Below, piece by piece: positions 21,831 to 29,531 of a stretch of 33,740 bases of DNA. Within the stretch, counting starts at the first letter, position 1. Every line of letters starts with the position of its first letter. Source of the DNA: Chloroflexota bacterium (lineage in GTDB: Bacteria; Chloroflexota; UBA6077; CF-72). The position numbers were made by a program, and so were the translations under genes. The notes under the pieces are model-generated. The model searched no databases. It saw only the letters and a list, made by a program, of their open reading frames with translations, and was not told the DNA's origin. The DNA lies in the NCBI GenBank assembly GCA_019239775.1, contig JAFAZN010000386.1:1-33740 (forward strand), in the 5' to 3' direction.

Positions 21831-22751
21831 GTGCAGGCGGTGGTGGTGCTGGTTCTGGTCAGCGCCATCACGTTCTTCCTGGTGAATGCCGCCCCGGGCG
21901 GACCGTCGGCGTTGATGCGCATCGACGCTACGCCCGAACAACGCGATGCGCTCATCCGCCGCTTCGGTCTCGACCGGCCGGTGCCGCTCCGTTACCTCGA
22001 CTGGCTCGGCGGCGCGGTCCACGGCGACCTCGGCACCTCCATGCTGACGCAGGAGCCGGTGCTCAACCGCATTGCCGATCGGTTGCCCAATACGCTGCTG
22101 CTCAGCGGACTCGCGCTGTCAGTCTCGATCGCATTGGGCATCCCGACGGGCGTCATCGCCGCACTCCATCGAGGAACTACCGCGGACTACACGCTCTCAG
22201 GCTTGAGTCTCCTGGGACTCTCGATCCCGGCCTTCTGGCTGGGCATCATGCTGATCCTCACCTTCTCGGTCAACCTCCAGGTTCTACCGTCGTCCGGGGT
22301 CGCCACCACCGGAGCGGAGTTCAGTCTGACCGACAGGCTGGAGCACGTGCTCATGCCCGCGGTGGTGCTGTCCACCGCGGTGCTGCCCTATGTGGTCCGC
22401 TTCACGCGTTCGGCAATGCTGGAAGTGCTCTCGCAGGACTACATTCGCACGGCCACGGCAAAAGGGCTGTCAGCGCAAACAGTGACGTACGCCCACGCGC
22501 TGCGCAACGCGCTGGTGCCGGTCATCAGCATTATTGGCACACTGATCCCACGCCTCGCTGGCGGAGCAGTGGTCACAGAGGCGGTCTTCGGCTGGCCCGG
22601 TATGGGCCGCCTGGCAGTGGAGGCCGCCAATGGCCGCGACTATCCGCTGATTGTCGGCATCACCGTGGTCATTGCGACCGTTGTCATCCTGACGAGTTTC
22701 GTCGTTGACCTCGCGTATACGTGGATCGATCCGCGCATTCGGCTGGCATGA
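21831..22751 (+). CDS. DppB-type ABC transporter permease
   Basis: A 306-residue inner-membrane permease of the dipeptide/oligopeptide/nickel family. Seen are the first transmembrane segment (VVVLVLVSAITFFLVNAAPGGP), RFGLDRPVPLRYLDWLGGAVHGDLGTS typical of DppB, and the EAA cytoplasmic loop YIRTATAKGLSAQTVTYAHALRNALVP, which contacts an ATPase. A C-terminal DPRIRLA ends the protein. The only usual start codon in frame is GTG 21831, which leaves no hydrophilic lead-in and has no good ribosome-binding site. Family members commonly begin about ten residues earlier, and codons matching such an N-terminus (Leu-Arg-Leu-Thr-Leu-Ser-Arg-Leu) precede it without ATG/GTG/TTG. It overlaps the next permease by four bases. 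Confidence 0.9.
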   Translation: MQAVVVLVLVSAITFFLVNAAPGGPSALMRIDATPEQRDALIRRFGLDRPVPLRYLDWLGGAVHGDLGTSMLTQEPVLNRIADRLPNTLLLSGLALSVSIALGIPTGVIAALHRGTTADYTLSGLSLLGLSIPAFWLGIMLILTFSVNLQVLPSSGVATTGAEFSLTDRLEHVLMPAVVLSTAVLPYVVRFTRSAMLEVLSQDYIRTATAKGLSAQTVTYAHALRNALVPVISIIGTLIPRLAGGAVVTEAVFGWPGMGRLAVEAANGRDYPLIVGITVVIATVVILTSFVVDLAYTWIDPRIRLA

Positions 22752-23596
22752 AGCCATCGCAGACACGCCGGAGCCTGTGGCGTCAACTCGTACACCAGCC
22801 CCTTCCGTGCGTGTCACTGGTGGTGCTCCTGGTCCTCCACGTTGGAGTCCTGGTCGGTCCGCGTCTCTGGCCGGTATCGCCGCAGGCGACCGATCCGATC
22901 AACGCACTGCTGGACCCAACGCCCGACCACCCACTCGGCACCGATGAACTTGGTCGTGATGAGTTGGCGAGGTTGCTTCAGGGCGGTCAGGTCTCGCTTC
23001 TGGTGGGCTTCACCGCGATGTTGACGTCCATAGTGGTGGGCGTCCTGGTTGGTGCTCTCGCCGGTTTCTACTCCGGTGCAGTGCGCGCGAGTTTGATGCG
23101 GCTCACCGATGCCATGCTGGCGATCCCCAGCTTCTTCCTGATTCTGGCGGCGGTCACGGTCTTCGGCGCCACACCGCTGACCCTGGTTCTGATCATCGGC
23201 GCCACCTCCTGGATGCCGGTGGCTCGCGTCATCTTCGGTGAGACGCTGCGCTGGCAAGCGGCCGAGTTCGTCCAGGCCGCGCGGGCGCTCGGCGCCGGTG
23301 GCCCGTATCTGCTGGTACGCCACATCCTCCCCCAGACGATCGCATCGGTGGTGGTCTCGGCCACGCTTGGTGTTGGCATCGCCATCCTGACGGAGTCCGC
23401 CGTCAGCTATCTGGGGCTCGGCATCCAGCCCCCGACGGCCTCGTGGGGCAATATGCTGCAAAACGCGCAGCAATACGTCTTCACCGCCGCGCTGTTGGCA
23501 GTCTATCCAGGCGCAGCGGTCACCCTCGTGGTACTCGCCTACAACTTCCTCGGAGACGGGTTGAGAGACGTGCTTGACCCACGACTCCGAACCTGA
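22748..23596 (+). CDS. DppC-type ABC transporter permease
   Basis: A 282-residue partner permease. The N-terminal helix (VSLVVLLVLHVGVLVGP) is followed by the family hallmark HPLGTDELGRDELARLLQGGQVSLLVGF, further helices, the EAA loop EFVQAARALGAGGPYLLVRHILPQ and the end GDGLRDVLDPRLR. The ATG at 22748 overlaps the stop of the DppB-like gene (ATGA), which ensures equal translation of the two subunits; an in-frame start at 22721 would overlap more deeply and is rejected. The M19 dipeptidase gene begins 14 bases downstream. No ATPase gene is found on either side. Confidence 0.92.
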   Translation: MKPSQTRRSLWRQLVHQPLPCVSLVVLLVLHVGVLVGPRLWPVSPQATDPINALLDPTPDHPLGTDELGRDELARLLQGGQVSLLVGFTAMLTSIVVGVLVGALAGFYSGAVRASLMRLTDAMLAIPSFFLILAAVTVFGATPLTLVLIIGATSWMPVARVIFGETLRWQAAEFVQAARALGAGGPYLLVRHILPQTIASVVVSATLGVGIAILTESAVSYLGLGIQPPTASWGNMLQNAQQYVFTAALLAVYPGAAVTLVVLAYNFLGDGLRDVLDPRLRT

Positions 23597-23610
23597 AAGG
23601 AACTCTCTCG

Positions 23611-24813
23611 ATGACGAAGAAGTACAACGGTTACCGGTCGTTCCAGTACCTGGAGGAAGGCGTCGACTACGTCCCGTTCAAGCTCGCGCGCGAAGTGGAC
23701 CGTGTCCAATCAACCCGACTGGAGGTCAGTCCCCAGCAAGAGGAGCGCGCGGAAAAACTCATGCGCGACAACCTGGTCATCTCGCTGCATGACCATGCCT
23801 TCGTCGTACCCGAGAATCCGGACCAGATCTGGGAGTACCGCCGCGCCGGTCGGGACTGGACCGGCTACGAAGGCCTGAGCGTTTCCGGCATCGACGCCGT
23901 GTTCGACAACCTGATGGATGGCACCGCTGTCATCATGTCCAAGGCCGGCTGGAAATGGGACGACATCATCTGGGACCTCGGCATGCGTCTCAGCGACATC
24001 GCGCATCAGAACATGGTCATTCGGGCAGAGACCACCGCCGATATCCGCCGTGCCAAGCAGAATGGACAGATTGCGTTTGTGCCGTCGCTCGAGGCTGCCA
24101 CGCCCATTGAGAACGAAGTGGACCGTCTGGATGTTCTGTACGGGTTCGGAATCCGCCAGTCGGGTATCGCCTACAGTGAGGCGAACACACTCGGCTGTGG
24201 ATTGCGCGAAGCAAACGACGGCGGTTTGACGCAGTTCGGACGACTGGCGGTGCGGCGTATGAACCGCCTTGGAATTGCGATCGATGTCTCGCATTCTGGC
24301 GATCAGACGTCACTGGACACCATTGACGTCAGTGAAAAGCCGATCTTCATCACGCATGTTGGCGCACGCGCGCTCTGGAACACACGCCGCATGAAGCCCG
24401 ATCACATTCTCAAGGCGTGCGCGGACAAAGGCGGCGTTATTGGGGTGGAGGCTGCGCCGCATACCACCTTGACGAAGGAGCATCCGCACCACAACCTCGA
24501 GTCTTTCATGCAGCACTTTGAATACATCGCCAACCTGTGCGGCATCGAGCATGTGGCGTTTGGGCCCGACACGCTCTTCGGCGACCACGTCGCCTTGCAC
24601 CATGCCTTTGCACGGCAACTCTCCATCTCGTCGGCACATAGCGGCGTGGACTTCGAGGAAGTTGAGTTCGTGGACGGGGTGGAGAATCCATCGGAGGAGT
24701 TTCACAACATCACCCGATGGTTGGTGAGACACAACTACTCAGACGCTGACATCGCCAAGGTGCTTGGCGAAAATATCATGCGAGTCCTCGACGAGGTTTG
24801 GTTCACTCCATAG
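23611..24813 (+). CDS. Membrane dipeptidase (peptidase family M19) homologue
   Basis: A 400-residue dizinc hydrolase of the renal-dipeptidase type, which cleaves dipeptides, including those with a D-residue. Metal-site positions can be placed: H60 and H62 in SLHDHAF, bridging E161 in VPSLEAA, H228 in IDVSHSG, H249 in FITHVGARAL and D320 in AFGPDTLFGDH. The N-terminal pair reads H-D-H rather than the usual H-x-D, a departure that may alter metal binding or mark a subfamily. There is no signal peptide, so despite the family name it is probably cytoplasmic and processes imported substrate. The ribosome-binding site AAGGAA lies 9 nt before the ATG. It is the last gene of the importer operon. Confidence 0.9.
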   Translation: MTKKYNGYRSFQYLEEGVDYVPFKLAREVDRVQSTRLEVSPQQEERAEKLMRDNLVISLHDHAFVVPENPDQIWEYRRAGRDWTGYEGLSVSGIDAVFDNLMDGTAVIMSKAGWKWDDIIWDLGMRLSDIAHQNMVIRAETTADIRRAKQNGQIAFVPSLEAATPIENEVDRLDVLYGFGIRQSGIAYSEANTLGCGLREANDGGLTQFGRLAVRRMNRLGIAIDVSHSGDQTSLDTIDVSEKPIFITHVGARALWNTRRMKPDHILKACADKGGVIGVEAAPHTTLTKEHPHHNLESFMQHFEYIANLCGIEHVAFGPDTLFGDHVALHHAFARQLSISSAHSGVDFEEVEFVDGVENPSEEFHNITRWLVRHNYSDADIAKVLGENIMRVLDEVWFTP

Positions 24814-24995
24814 GTGGCATCACCTCGGTGAGGAGCATCTCCTCCGTGAGGAGCATCACCTCCGTGGGGTTGCACTCCCATAGGTTGCACTCCCGTAGGT
24901 TGCCCCTCCGTAGGTGACATCACTCCGTGGGTTGCACTCCGGTGGGACATCACTGCCGTGGAGTTACACGTCGTGGGGAGCATGACGCGTGAGGG
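24804..24995. repeat. Imperfect tandem array of about twelve 13-19 base mini-hairpin units
   Basis: From inside the last codons of the dipeptidase gene to near the TetR gene the sequence is built of related units. Examples are CATCACCTCGGTGAGGAG (24818), CATCTCCTCCGTGAGGAG (24836), CATCACCTCCGTGGGGTTG (24854), CACTCCCATAGGTTG (24873), CACTCCCGTAGGTTG (24888) and CATCACTCCGTGGGTTG (24918). Later units end at CATGACGCGTGAGGG (24981-24995). Each has a CTCC-n-GGAG-like self-complementary core; the second unit is a perfect CTCCTC-CGT-GAGGAG hairpin. It fills most of the 203-base gap between convergent genes. No coding potential is believable in it. Confidence 0.75.
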
Positions 24996-25016
24996 ACGAA
25001 CGTCGGATGATTCGGC

Positions 25017-25568
25017 TCAGCGGGAGCCAGTGACGTAGCGCTGCAGGGTGGGCGCCAGCCAGGCTATGACCTCGGCGGGGGTCATTGCGGTCACGGGCGG
25101 CAACTGCAGCACGTAGCGACAGAACGCCATGCCCAGCACTTGTGTCGCTACTAGTCCGGCCCGCAGCGCGGCCTCCGCGGGATCGGACACGATCCAACCA
25201 ATGGCATGCGCCAGCTGACTGGCAAAGATCGTGCGCATGCGCGCCGCCGCGGCCTCATTGGTGACCGCGGTACGCAGCAGCACTTTCAACGCCTCGTCGG
25301 TCTCCCAGCGTTCGACGAAATGGACCGCCAGGATACGGCCCACCGAACGATGCCGCACGCCTGAGAGGTCGGGTAGATGCAAGTCGAGCTCCGCGGCGGC
25401 GGCGAAGAGTCGCTCCTTGCTGCCGAAATAACGCATGACCATGGAGGGGTCGATGTGGGCGTCGCCGGCGACGGCCCGAATGGTGGCGCGCTCGTAGCCA
25501 TCGGCGGCGAAGCGCTCGCGCGCCGCGGCCAGAATGGTGGCCTTGGTGGCAGCCGCACTTCTCTTCAT
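25017..25568 (-). CDS. TetR-family transcriptional regulator
   Basis: A 183-residue TetR-type repressor. The N-terminal DNA-binding domain is clear: ATILAAARERFAADGYERATIRAVA then HIDPSMVMRYFGSKERLFAAA (about residues 8-55). The C-terminal ligand/dimer domain has a typical TetR_C layout. ATG 25568 places the start directly before the HTH; the longer frame runs through the operator region into the divergent gene and is rejected. Four CCAACA-type palindromes lie immediately upstream, two of them adjoining its start codon, which strongly suggests autoregulation and control of the divergent dehydrogenase gene. The inducer is unknown. Confidence 0.93.
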   Translation of the reverse strand: MKRSAAATKATILAAARERFAADGYERATIRAVAGDAHIDPSMVMRYFGSKERLFAAAAELDLHLPDLSGVRHRSVGRILAVHFVERWETDEALKVLLRTAVTNEAAAARMRTIFASQLAHAIGWIVSDPAEAALRAGLVATQVLGMAFCRYVLQLPPVTAMTPAEVIAWLAPTLQRYVTGSR

Positions 25569-25570
25569 TG

Positions 25571-25598
25571 CCAACAAGTGTAGGCCAACAAGCGTTGA
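25571..25598. promoter_or_regulatory. TetR operator pair A (CCAACA-n2-TGTTGG type), next to the regulator start
   Basis: CCAACAAGTGTAGG (25571-25584) is directly followed by CCAACAAGCGTTGA (25585-25598). Each is a 14-base near-palindrome with one or two mismatches to CCAACA-n2-TGTTGG. They begin three bases from the TetR start codon, where binding would block transcription or initiation of the regulator's own gene. Confidence 0.7.
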
Positions 25599-25628
25599 CA
25601 TTGGAAGTCCCACTGCGATACTCTGATG

Positions 25629-25656
25629 CCAACACCTGTTGGCCAACACGCGTTGG
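25629..25656. promoter_or_regulatory. TetR operator pair B, upstream of the SDR gene
   Basis: CCAACACCTGTTGG (25629-25642) is a perfect 6-2-6 palindrome followed without gap by CCAACACGCGTTGG (25643-25656), a 5-4-5 palindrome. Together they form a larger 32-base near-palindrome centred on GTTGGCCAAC. Pair B starts 58 bases after pair A, and both use 14-base tandem spacing, suggesting cooperative binding by TetR dimers. GGAGGTGATC (25668-25677), closely matching the anti-Shine-Dalgarno sequence, lies between pair B and the SDR start. Confidence 0.75.
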
Positions 25657-25688
25657 CAACCCAAGACGGAGGTGATCAAGATCACACC

Positions 25689-26543
25689 ATGGACTGCACC
25701 CGCCAACACGCCCTGGTTACCGGCGCCTCCACCGGCATGGGTCGCGCGATTGCCGGCTCGCTCGCGCGGCGCGGCTTCCACGTGTTCGCAACGGTCCGCC
25801 GTTCTGAAGACGGCCAGGCTCTATCGGGCGAATTCCCCGGGCAACTCACACCGCTGCTCATGGACGTCACCGAGCGCGGTCAAGTTTCAGACGGCGCCCA
25901 GCTGGTCGCCGAGCATGTCGCGCAACGTGGGCTGGACGTCCTGGTCAATAACGCTGGCGTTGGTGTGGCGTGGCCACTCGAACTCGTGCCGCTCGACAAG
26001 TTCCGGCGCCAATTCGAGGTCAACGTCGATGGCCAACTTGCGGTGACCCAGGCCTTTCTGCCGCTGATCCGCGTGGCCAGGGGTCGAATCATCATGATTG
26101 GATCGATTGCCGATCGGCTCACGCCTCCGTTCATCGGGCCGTTGGCTGCCACCAAGCACGCGCTGCTGGCATTGACGGAAGCGCTTCGGCTGGAGCTCAC
26201 GCCCTGGCACATCCGCGTGGTGTTGATCGAGCCCGGCAACATTCGCACCGAGGCTGGTGGCAAATTCGAACGCGATGCGGCGGAGGCGTTACAGGAATTT
26301 TCGCCCGAGGGACGCGCACTGTACGGCACTGCGTTTCGCGCGATGACTTCGCGTTTCGGAGCGCGTCACGAACGTGGGAGTGATCCACAGGTGGTGGCGG
26401 ACGTTGTCGTCAAGGCCATCGAGTCGCCCAATCCGCGAGCGCGCTATCTGGTCGGCAAGGACGCGCATCTGTTCGCGCTCGCGGCCAAGCTGCCACCCAG
26501 GGTGCTGGACCCGCTCCGTCAAATGGTGTTCGGCCTACGCTGA
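25689..26543 (+). CDS. Short-chain dehydrogenase/reductase (SDR) homologue lacking the catalytic Tyr
   Basis: A 284-residue classical SDR-fold protein. The cofactor motif TGASTGMG (11-18) and NNAG (87-90) are intact, and R37-R38 after the second strand would favour NADP(H). The active-site Ser is present (MIGSIAD, S139), and the Lys is present (ATKHALLA, K156). The position that should hold the catalytic Tyr of YxxxK is Leu152 (GPLAATK), encoded by TTG. The protein may therefore be inactive as a conventional dehydrogenase, or use another residue. ATG 25689 starts just before the first strand; GGAGGTGATC lies upstream with unusually long spacing. It is divergent from TetR with shared operators and ends eight bases from the convergent dehydrogenase gene. 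Confidence 0.88.
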   Translation: MDCTRQHALVTGASTGMGRAIAGSLARRGFHVFATVRRSEDGQALSGEFPGQLTPLLMDVTERGQVSDGAQLVAEHVAQRGLDVLVNNAGVGVAWPLELVPLDKFRRQFEVNVDGQLAVTQAFLPLIRVARGRIIMIGSIADRLTPPFIGPLAATKHALLALTEALRLELTPWHIRVVLIEPGNIRTEAGGKFERDAAEALQEFSPEGRALYGTAFRAMTSRFGARHERGSDPQVVADVVVKAIESPNPRARYLVGKDAHLFALAAKLPPRVLDPLRQMVFGLR

Positions 26544-26551
26544 TGGCGACT

Positions 26552-27517
26552 TCAGAACCAGAGGGCTTTATCCACCACGTTGCGCAATGGCTGCTTCTGC
26601 ACGAAGCGTTTGGCATTGTCCACGATGATTTCCAGGCGGCGGTCGTCGAGATACGGTCCGAAGCCCGCGGTGTGCGGCGTGATCAGCACGTTTGGTGCGC
26701 TCCACAGCGGATGATCTGAGGGCAGCGGCTCTTGCTCGAACACGTCGAGTCCGGCACCGGCGATCGTTCCCTCGCGAAGCGCGCGATCCAGGTCAGCCAG
26801 ACGCGTGGTCATCCCCCGACCGATGTTGATGAAGAACGCGCTGCGTTTCATCCGAGCGAAGCGCGCGGCGTTCATCAGGCCCTCAGTTTCAGGAGTATGC
26901 GGGATCGTCAGAATGACGAAGTCTGCGCGAGGCAGCAGGTCATCCAATCGATCAGGCCGGTGAAGCTCCATCACACCGGGCGGGGAATCTCGCAGGCGGG
27001 CATCCACTCCCAGAACCTGAATGCCAAACGCTGCACATTTCAGGGCGGTCTCGGCACCAATACCACCGACACCGACGATCAGAGCCGTCGAATTCGGCAA
27101 GTGCACCACGCCGGTGTCCAGTCGGTCCGGTGCCCATTTGTGCTGAAGCTGCAAGGGAAAATAACGGTGCAGTCCACGTGCAAACGCCAGCACGAACATC
27201 ATGATGTGCGCGGCGATGTGGTCGTTGAAGATGCCACGGAAATTCGTGACGACCACCGGGTGCGCCTGGAGCTCCGGGAAATAGTAGCCCGCTGGCGGTG
27301 CAATCGCCGGCGCCTGGAGCCACTCCAGCTTGTTCGCGCGCCCTACTAACTCGGGCGTCAACGTGCCAAAGGCCGCGTCGGCCTCGGCGATCTCGCGCAA
27401 CGCATCGTCCTGCGTCTCGGCGACCACAACTTGCATCTCGCGAACCTGGGAAGAAACTGTGGCGGCCCACTGGCGGGTGGTGCTCGTTTGAGGTGGTACG
27501 AACAGGAACTTGGCCAC
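26552..27517 (-). CDS. D-isomer-specific 2-hydroxyacid dehydrogenase
   Basis: A 321-residue NAD(P)-dependent dehydrogenase that interconverts 2-hydroxyacids and 2-oxoacids. The central nucleotide-binding domain has GVGGIGAET (GxGxxG). Catalytic residues can be placed: Arg in NIGRGM, Glu in DVFEQEPLP and His in ITPHTAG. The flanking domain shows NFRGIFNDHIAAHIMMFVLAFAR, typical of the family. The start is a GTG at 27517, ten bases after the permease stop, with no strong ribosome-binding site. It is the last gene of the leftward importer operon, which suggests that the imported compound is, or is converted to, a hydroxy- or oxoacid. Substrate not assignable. Confidence 0.9.
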   Translation of the reverse strand: MAKFLFVPPQTSTTRQWAATVSSQVREMQVVVAETQDDALREIAEADAAFGTLTPELVGRANKLEWLQAPAIAPPAGYYFPELQAHPVVVTNFRGIFNDHIAAHIMMFVLAFARGLHRYFPLQLQHKWAPDRLDTGVVHLPNSTALIVGVGGIGAETALKCAAFGIQVLGVDARLRDSPPGVMELHRPDRLDDLLPRADFVILTIPHTPETEGLMNAARFARMKRSAFFINIGRGMTTRLADLDRALREGTIAGAGLDVFEQEPLPSDHPLWSAPNVLITPHTAGFGPYLDDRRLEIIVDNAKRFVQKQPLRNVVDKALWF

Positions 27518-27527
27518 ACGGGCCAGT

Positions 27528-28454
27528 TTAGCGCTGGTAGCGTGGATCCAGTGCGTCTCGCAGGCCGTCGCCGACGAACGAAAAACTCAGCATCGAGAGT
27601 GCCAGCACCAGCGTGGGGAAAAACGCCAGGTACCAGTACACACGCACGTACGCCAGCGAATCCGCGATCATTTTGCCCCAGCTCGGCAGCGGATCGTTGA
27701 TACCGAAGCCGAGGAAGCTCAAGCCGGCCTCGGTAAAGATCGCGGTTGGGATGCCAAGCGTGACCGCTACGATCAACGGACCCAGTGCATTCGGCAGCAA
27801 ATGCCGCTGCGCGATTTGCAGCGGCGTTGCGCCCATAGCGGTGGCGGCGAGCACGTACTCCTTTTCACGCAGCGACAGAAACTGCGCGCGCGTGAGGCGA
27901 CACAGCTGAATCCAGGACACCAGGCCGATCGCCACAATCACGTTGATGAGCCCACCGCCGGTCATCTGGTCCGAAGCGCGCCAGATCGAAATGAGAAACA
28001 GCGCGAACAACCAGATCGGCATTGCGGTGAAGACTTCCACCAGGCGCATGATGACGTAGTCCACCCAGCCGCCAAACGCACCCGCCAGCGTACCCAGCGT
28101 GACGCCAATCGCGAGCGCAAAGAGCTGCACCGCGAAGCCCACGGTCAATGAGACGCGTGCGCCGTAAATCAACCGGCTGAGAAAGTCGCGTCCTACCGAG
28201 TCCGTGCCGAGAAGGTGTCGGGCGCTCGGAAACTGGTTGGCCTCTGCCAGGGACGAAAAGTCGTAGCGCGCCGGCGAGATGATGTCGGCGAGCACCGCCA
28301 TCGCAATGAACAGTGCCACGACGACCAGTGCACCCACCGCGAGGCGGTTGCGCGAATACCGCCAGATCGCGTCCCCCCACAGCGTGGATTGCGGCCGCAG
28401 CGCTTTGCTTGGCGCCGCGGTGACCAATGGTGGCGCGGCGACGGTTGCGCTCAT
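27528..28454 (-). CDS. DppC-type ABC transporter permease (second importer)
   Basis: A 308-residue permease of the peptide/nickel ABC importer family. A cytoplasmic N-terminal stretch is followed by the first helix ([20 protein letters not shown]), then the hallmark [29 protein letters not shown] and the EAA loop [25 protein letters not shown]. The end [14 protein letters not shown] is also typical. The ATG overlaps the stop of the upstream DppB-like gene (ATGA at 28451-28454). It resembles the DppC at 22748-23596 in layout but differs clearly in sequence, so the two importers are paralogous rather than a recent duplication. Confidence 0.92.
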   Translation of the reverse strand: MSATVAAPPLVTAAPSKALRPQSTLWGDAIWRYSRNRLAVGALVVVALFIAMAVLADIISPARYDFSSLAEANQFPSARHLLGTDSVGRDFLSRLIYGARVSLTVGFAVQLFALAIGVTLGTLAGAFGGWVDYVIMRLVEVFTAMPIWLFALFLISIWRASDQMTGGGLINVIVAIGLVSWIQLCRLTRAQFLSLREKEYVLAATAMGATPLQIAQRHLLPNALGPLIVAVTLGIPTAIFTEAGLSFLGFGINDPLPSWGKMIADSLAYVRVYWYLAFFPTLVLALSMLSFSFVGDGLRDALDPRYQR

Positions 28455-29398
28455 GCGGTTTTGCCGTACAGGCGGATACGTGGATCAACGGCCGTGTACA
28501 GGAGGTCGCTGAGCAAGTACGTGGTGCTCCACAGCGTTGCCACCAACAGGACCGTCGCCATGATCATCGGATAATCGCGCACGAAGATGCTGGTGACAAA
28601 GAACTTGCCGAGCCCGTTCACGCGAAAAATGACTTCCACGAAAATCGTGCCGGTAATCAGGTTGGGAATCTGCGGGATCAGAATGGTGATCAGCGGAATC
28701 AGCGCATTCTTCAGCGCGTGACCCAAAATGACCGCGTTGTCGCGCAGGCCTTTGGCGCGCGCGGTGCGGATGTACTCCGCGTGCAGCACCTCGACCAGGC
28801 TCGCGCGCGTGAAACGCGCCACCAGCGCTGTCGGACCGAGCGACAGCGTAATGGCGGGCATGATGATGCTTCGAAAATCCAGGTCATTGCCGGTCGGCCA
28901 GCCACCGGTTGGGAGCCAGCCGAGTCCCACCGCGAACACCAGCAGGAGCCACAGCGCCACAACGAAATTGGGCACAGTGAGGCCCAGGGTGGAAACGAAC
29001 GTGACCAAATAATCCACCCAGGTGTTCTGGTTCACCGCGGCTATGATTCCGCTGCTAAGGCCGAATACCGTGGCGATGAGGATCGCCAGGATGCCCAGCT
29101 GCATGCTCGTCGGCCAGACTCGCGCGATAAGCTGCATGACGGTTTCGGTCGGGCTCTGGAAGCTGATGCCGAAATCGCCGTGCAGCGCATTCCACATATA
29201 CAGGATGTACTGCTCGTAGACGGGCCGGTCGAGGCCGTATTTGTGAAGGATGTTCTCCTTGGCCGCGGGGGGAAGCGGATTGTTGGTCTCGTCGAACGGA
29301 CCGCCCGGCACGGAGTGCATCAGGCCGAAGGCCAGCATCGACACCACAATGAACACCAGGACGATGCCGGCCACACGGCCAAGGAGATAAACGACCAT
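28451..29398 (-). CDS. DppB-type ABC transporter permease (second importer)
   Basis: A 315-residue permease. It begins [20 protein letters not shown], followed by [27 protein letters not shown], several helices, the EAA loop [27 protein letters not shown] and the end [13 protein letters not shown], all typical of DppB. ATG 29398 gives the expected short N-terminus. The binding-protein gene lies 133 bases upstream on the same strand, with a hairpin in the gap; the DppC gene follows with a four-base overlap. Confidence 0.93.
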   Translation of the reverse strand: MVVYLLGRVAGIVLVFIVVSMLAFGLMHSVPGGPFDETNNPLPPAAKENILHKYGLDRPVYEQYILYMWNALHGDFGISFQSPTETVMQLIARVWPTSMQLGILAILIATVFGLSSGIIAAVNQNTWVDYLVTFVSTLGLTVPNFVVALWLLLVFAVGLGWLPTGGWPTGNDLDFRSIIMPAITLSLGPTALVARFTRASLVEVLHAEYIRTARAKGLRDNAVILGHALKNALIPLITILIPQIPNLITGTIFVEVIFRVNGLGKFFVTSIFVRDYPMIMATVLLVATLWSTTYLLSDLLYTAVDPRIRLYGKTA

Positions 29399-29473
29399 CG
29401 GCGCCTATGGCACTCCAAACGGTAGTGGCGGGCCAACGTCGCGTACGAGCCGGGCCGCGCCGCTACCCTGTAG

Positions 29474-29506
29474 GAGGTTTACAACCCAGGAAGAATCCTG
29501 GACCTC
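29474..29506 (-). promoter_or_regulatory. Intercistronic hairpin between binding-protein and permease genes
   Basis: CCAGGA-AGAA-TCCTGG (29486-29501) is a perfect six-pair hairpin. It is bordered by further complementary arms, GAGGT (29474-29478) and ACCTC (29502-29506, immediately adjoining the stem). There is no T-run after it. In ABC operons such elements often protect the upstream binding-protein mRNA or reduce readthrough, giving excess binding protein over permease; that role here is inferred. Confidence 0.5.
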
Positions 29507-29531
29507 TGTATGCGGGTGACGCATCGACGGG

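Noticed and set aside
24735-24983. Minus-strand frame with repeated Gly-Val-Gln-Pro and Gly-Gly-Asp-Ala-Pro-His residues
   Set aside because: The peptide repeats are only the translation of 15- and 18-base DNA repeat units; unit lengths of 13, 14, 17 and 19 bases also occur, which is not what selection on a protein repeat would keep.
24804-24995. CRISPR array
   Set aside because: Units are 13-19 bases, contiguous and degenerate, without spacers, and there are no cas genes.
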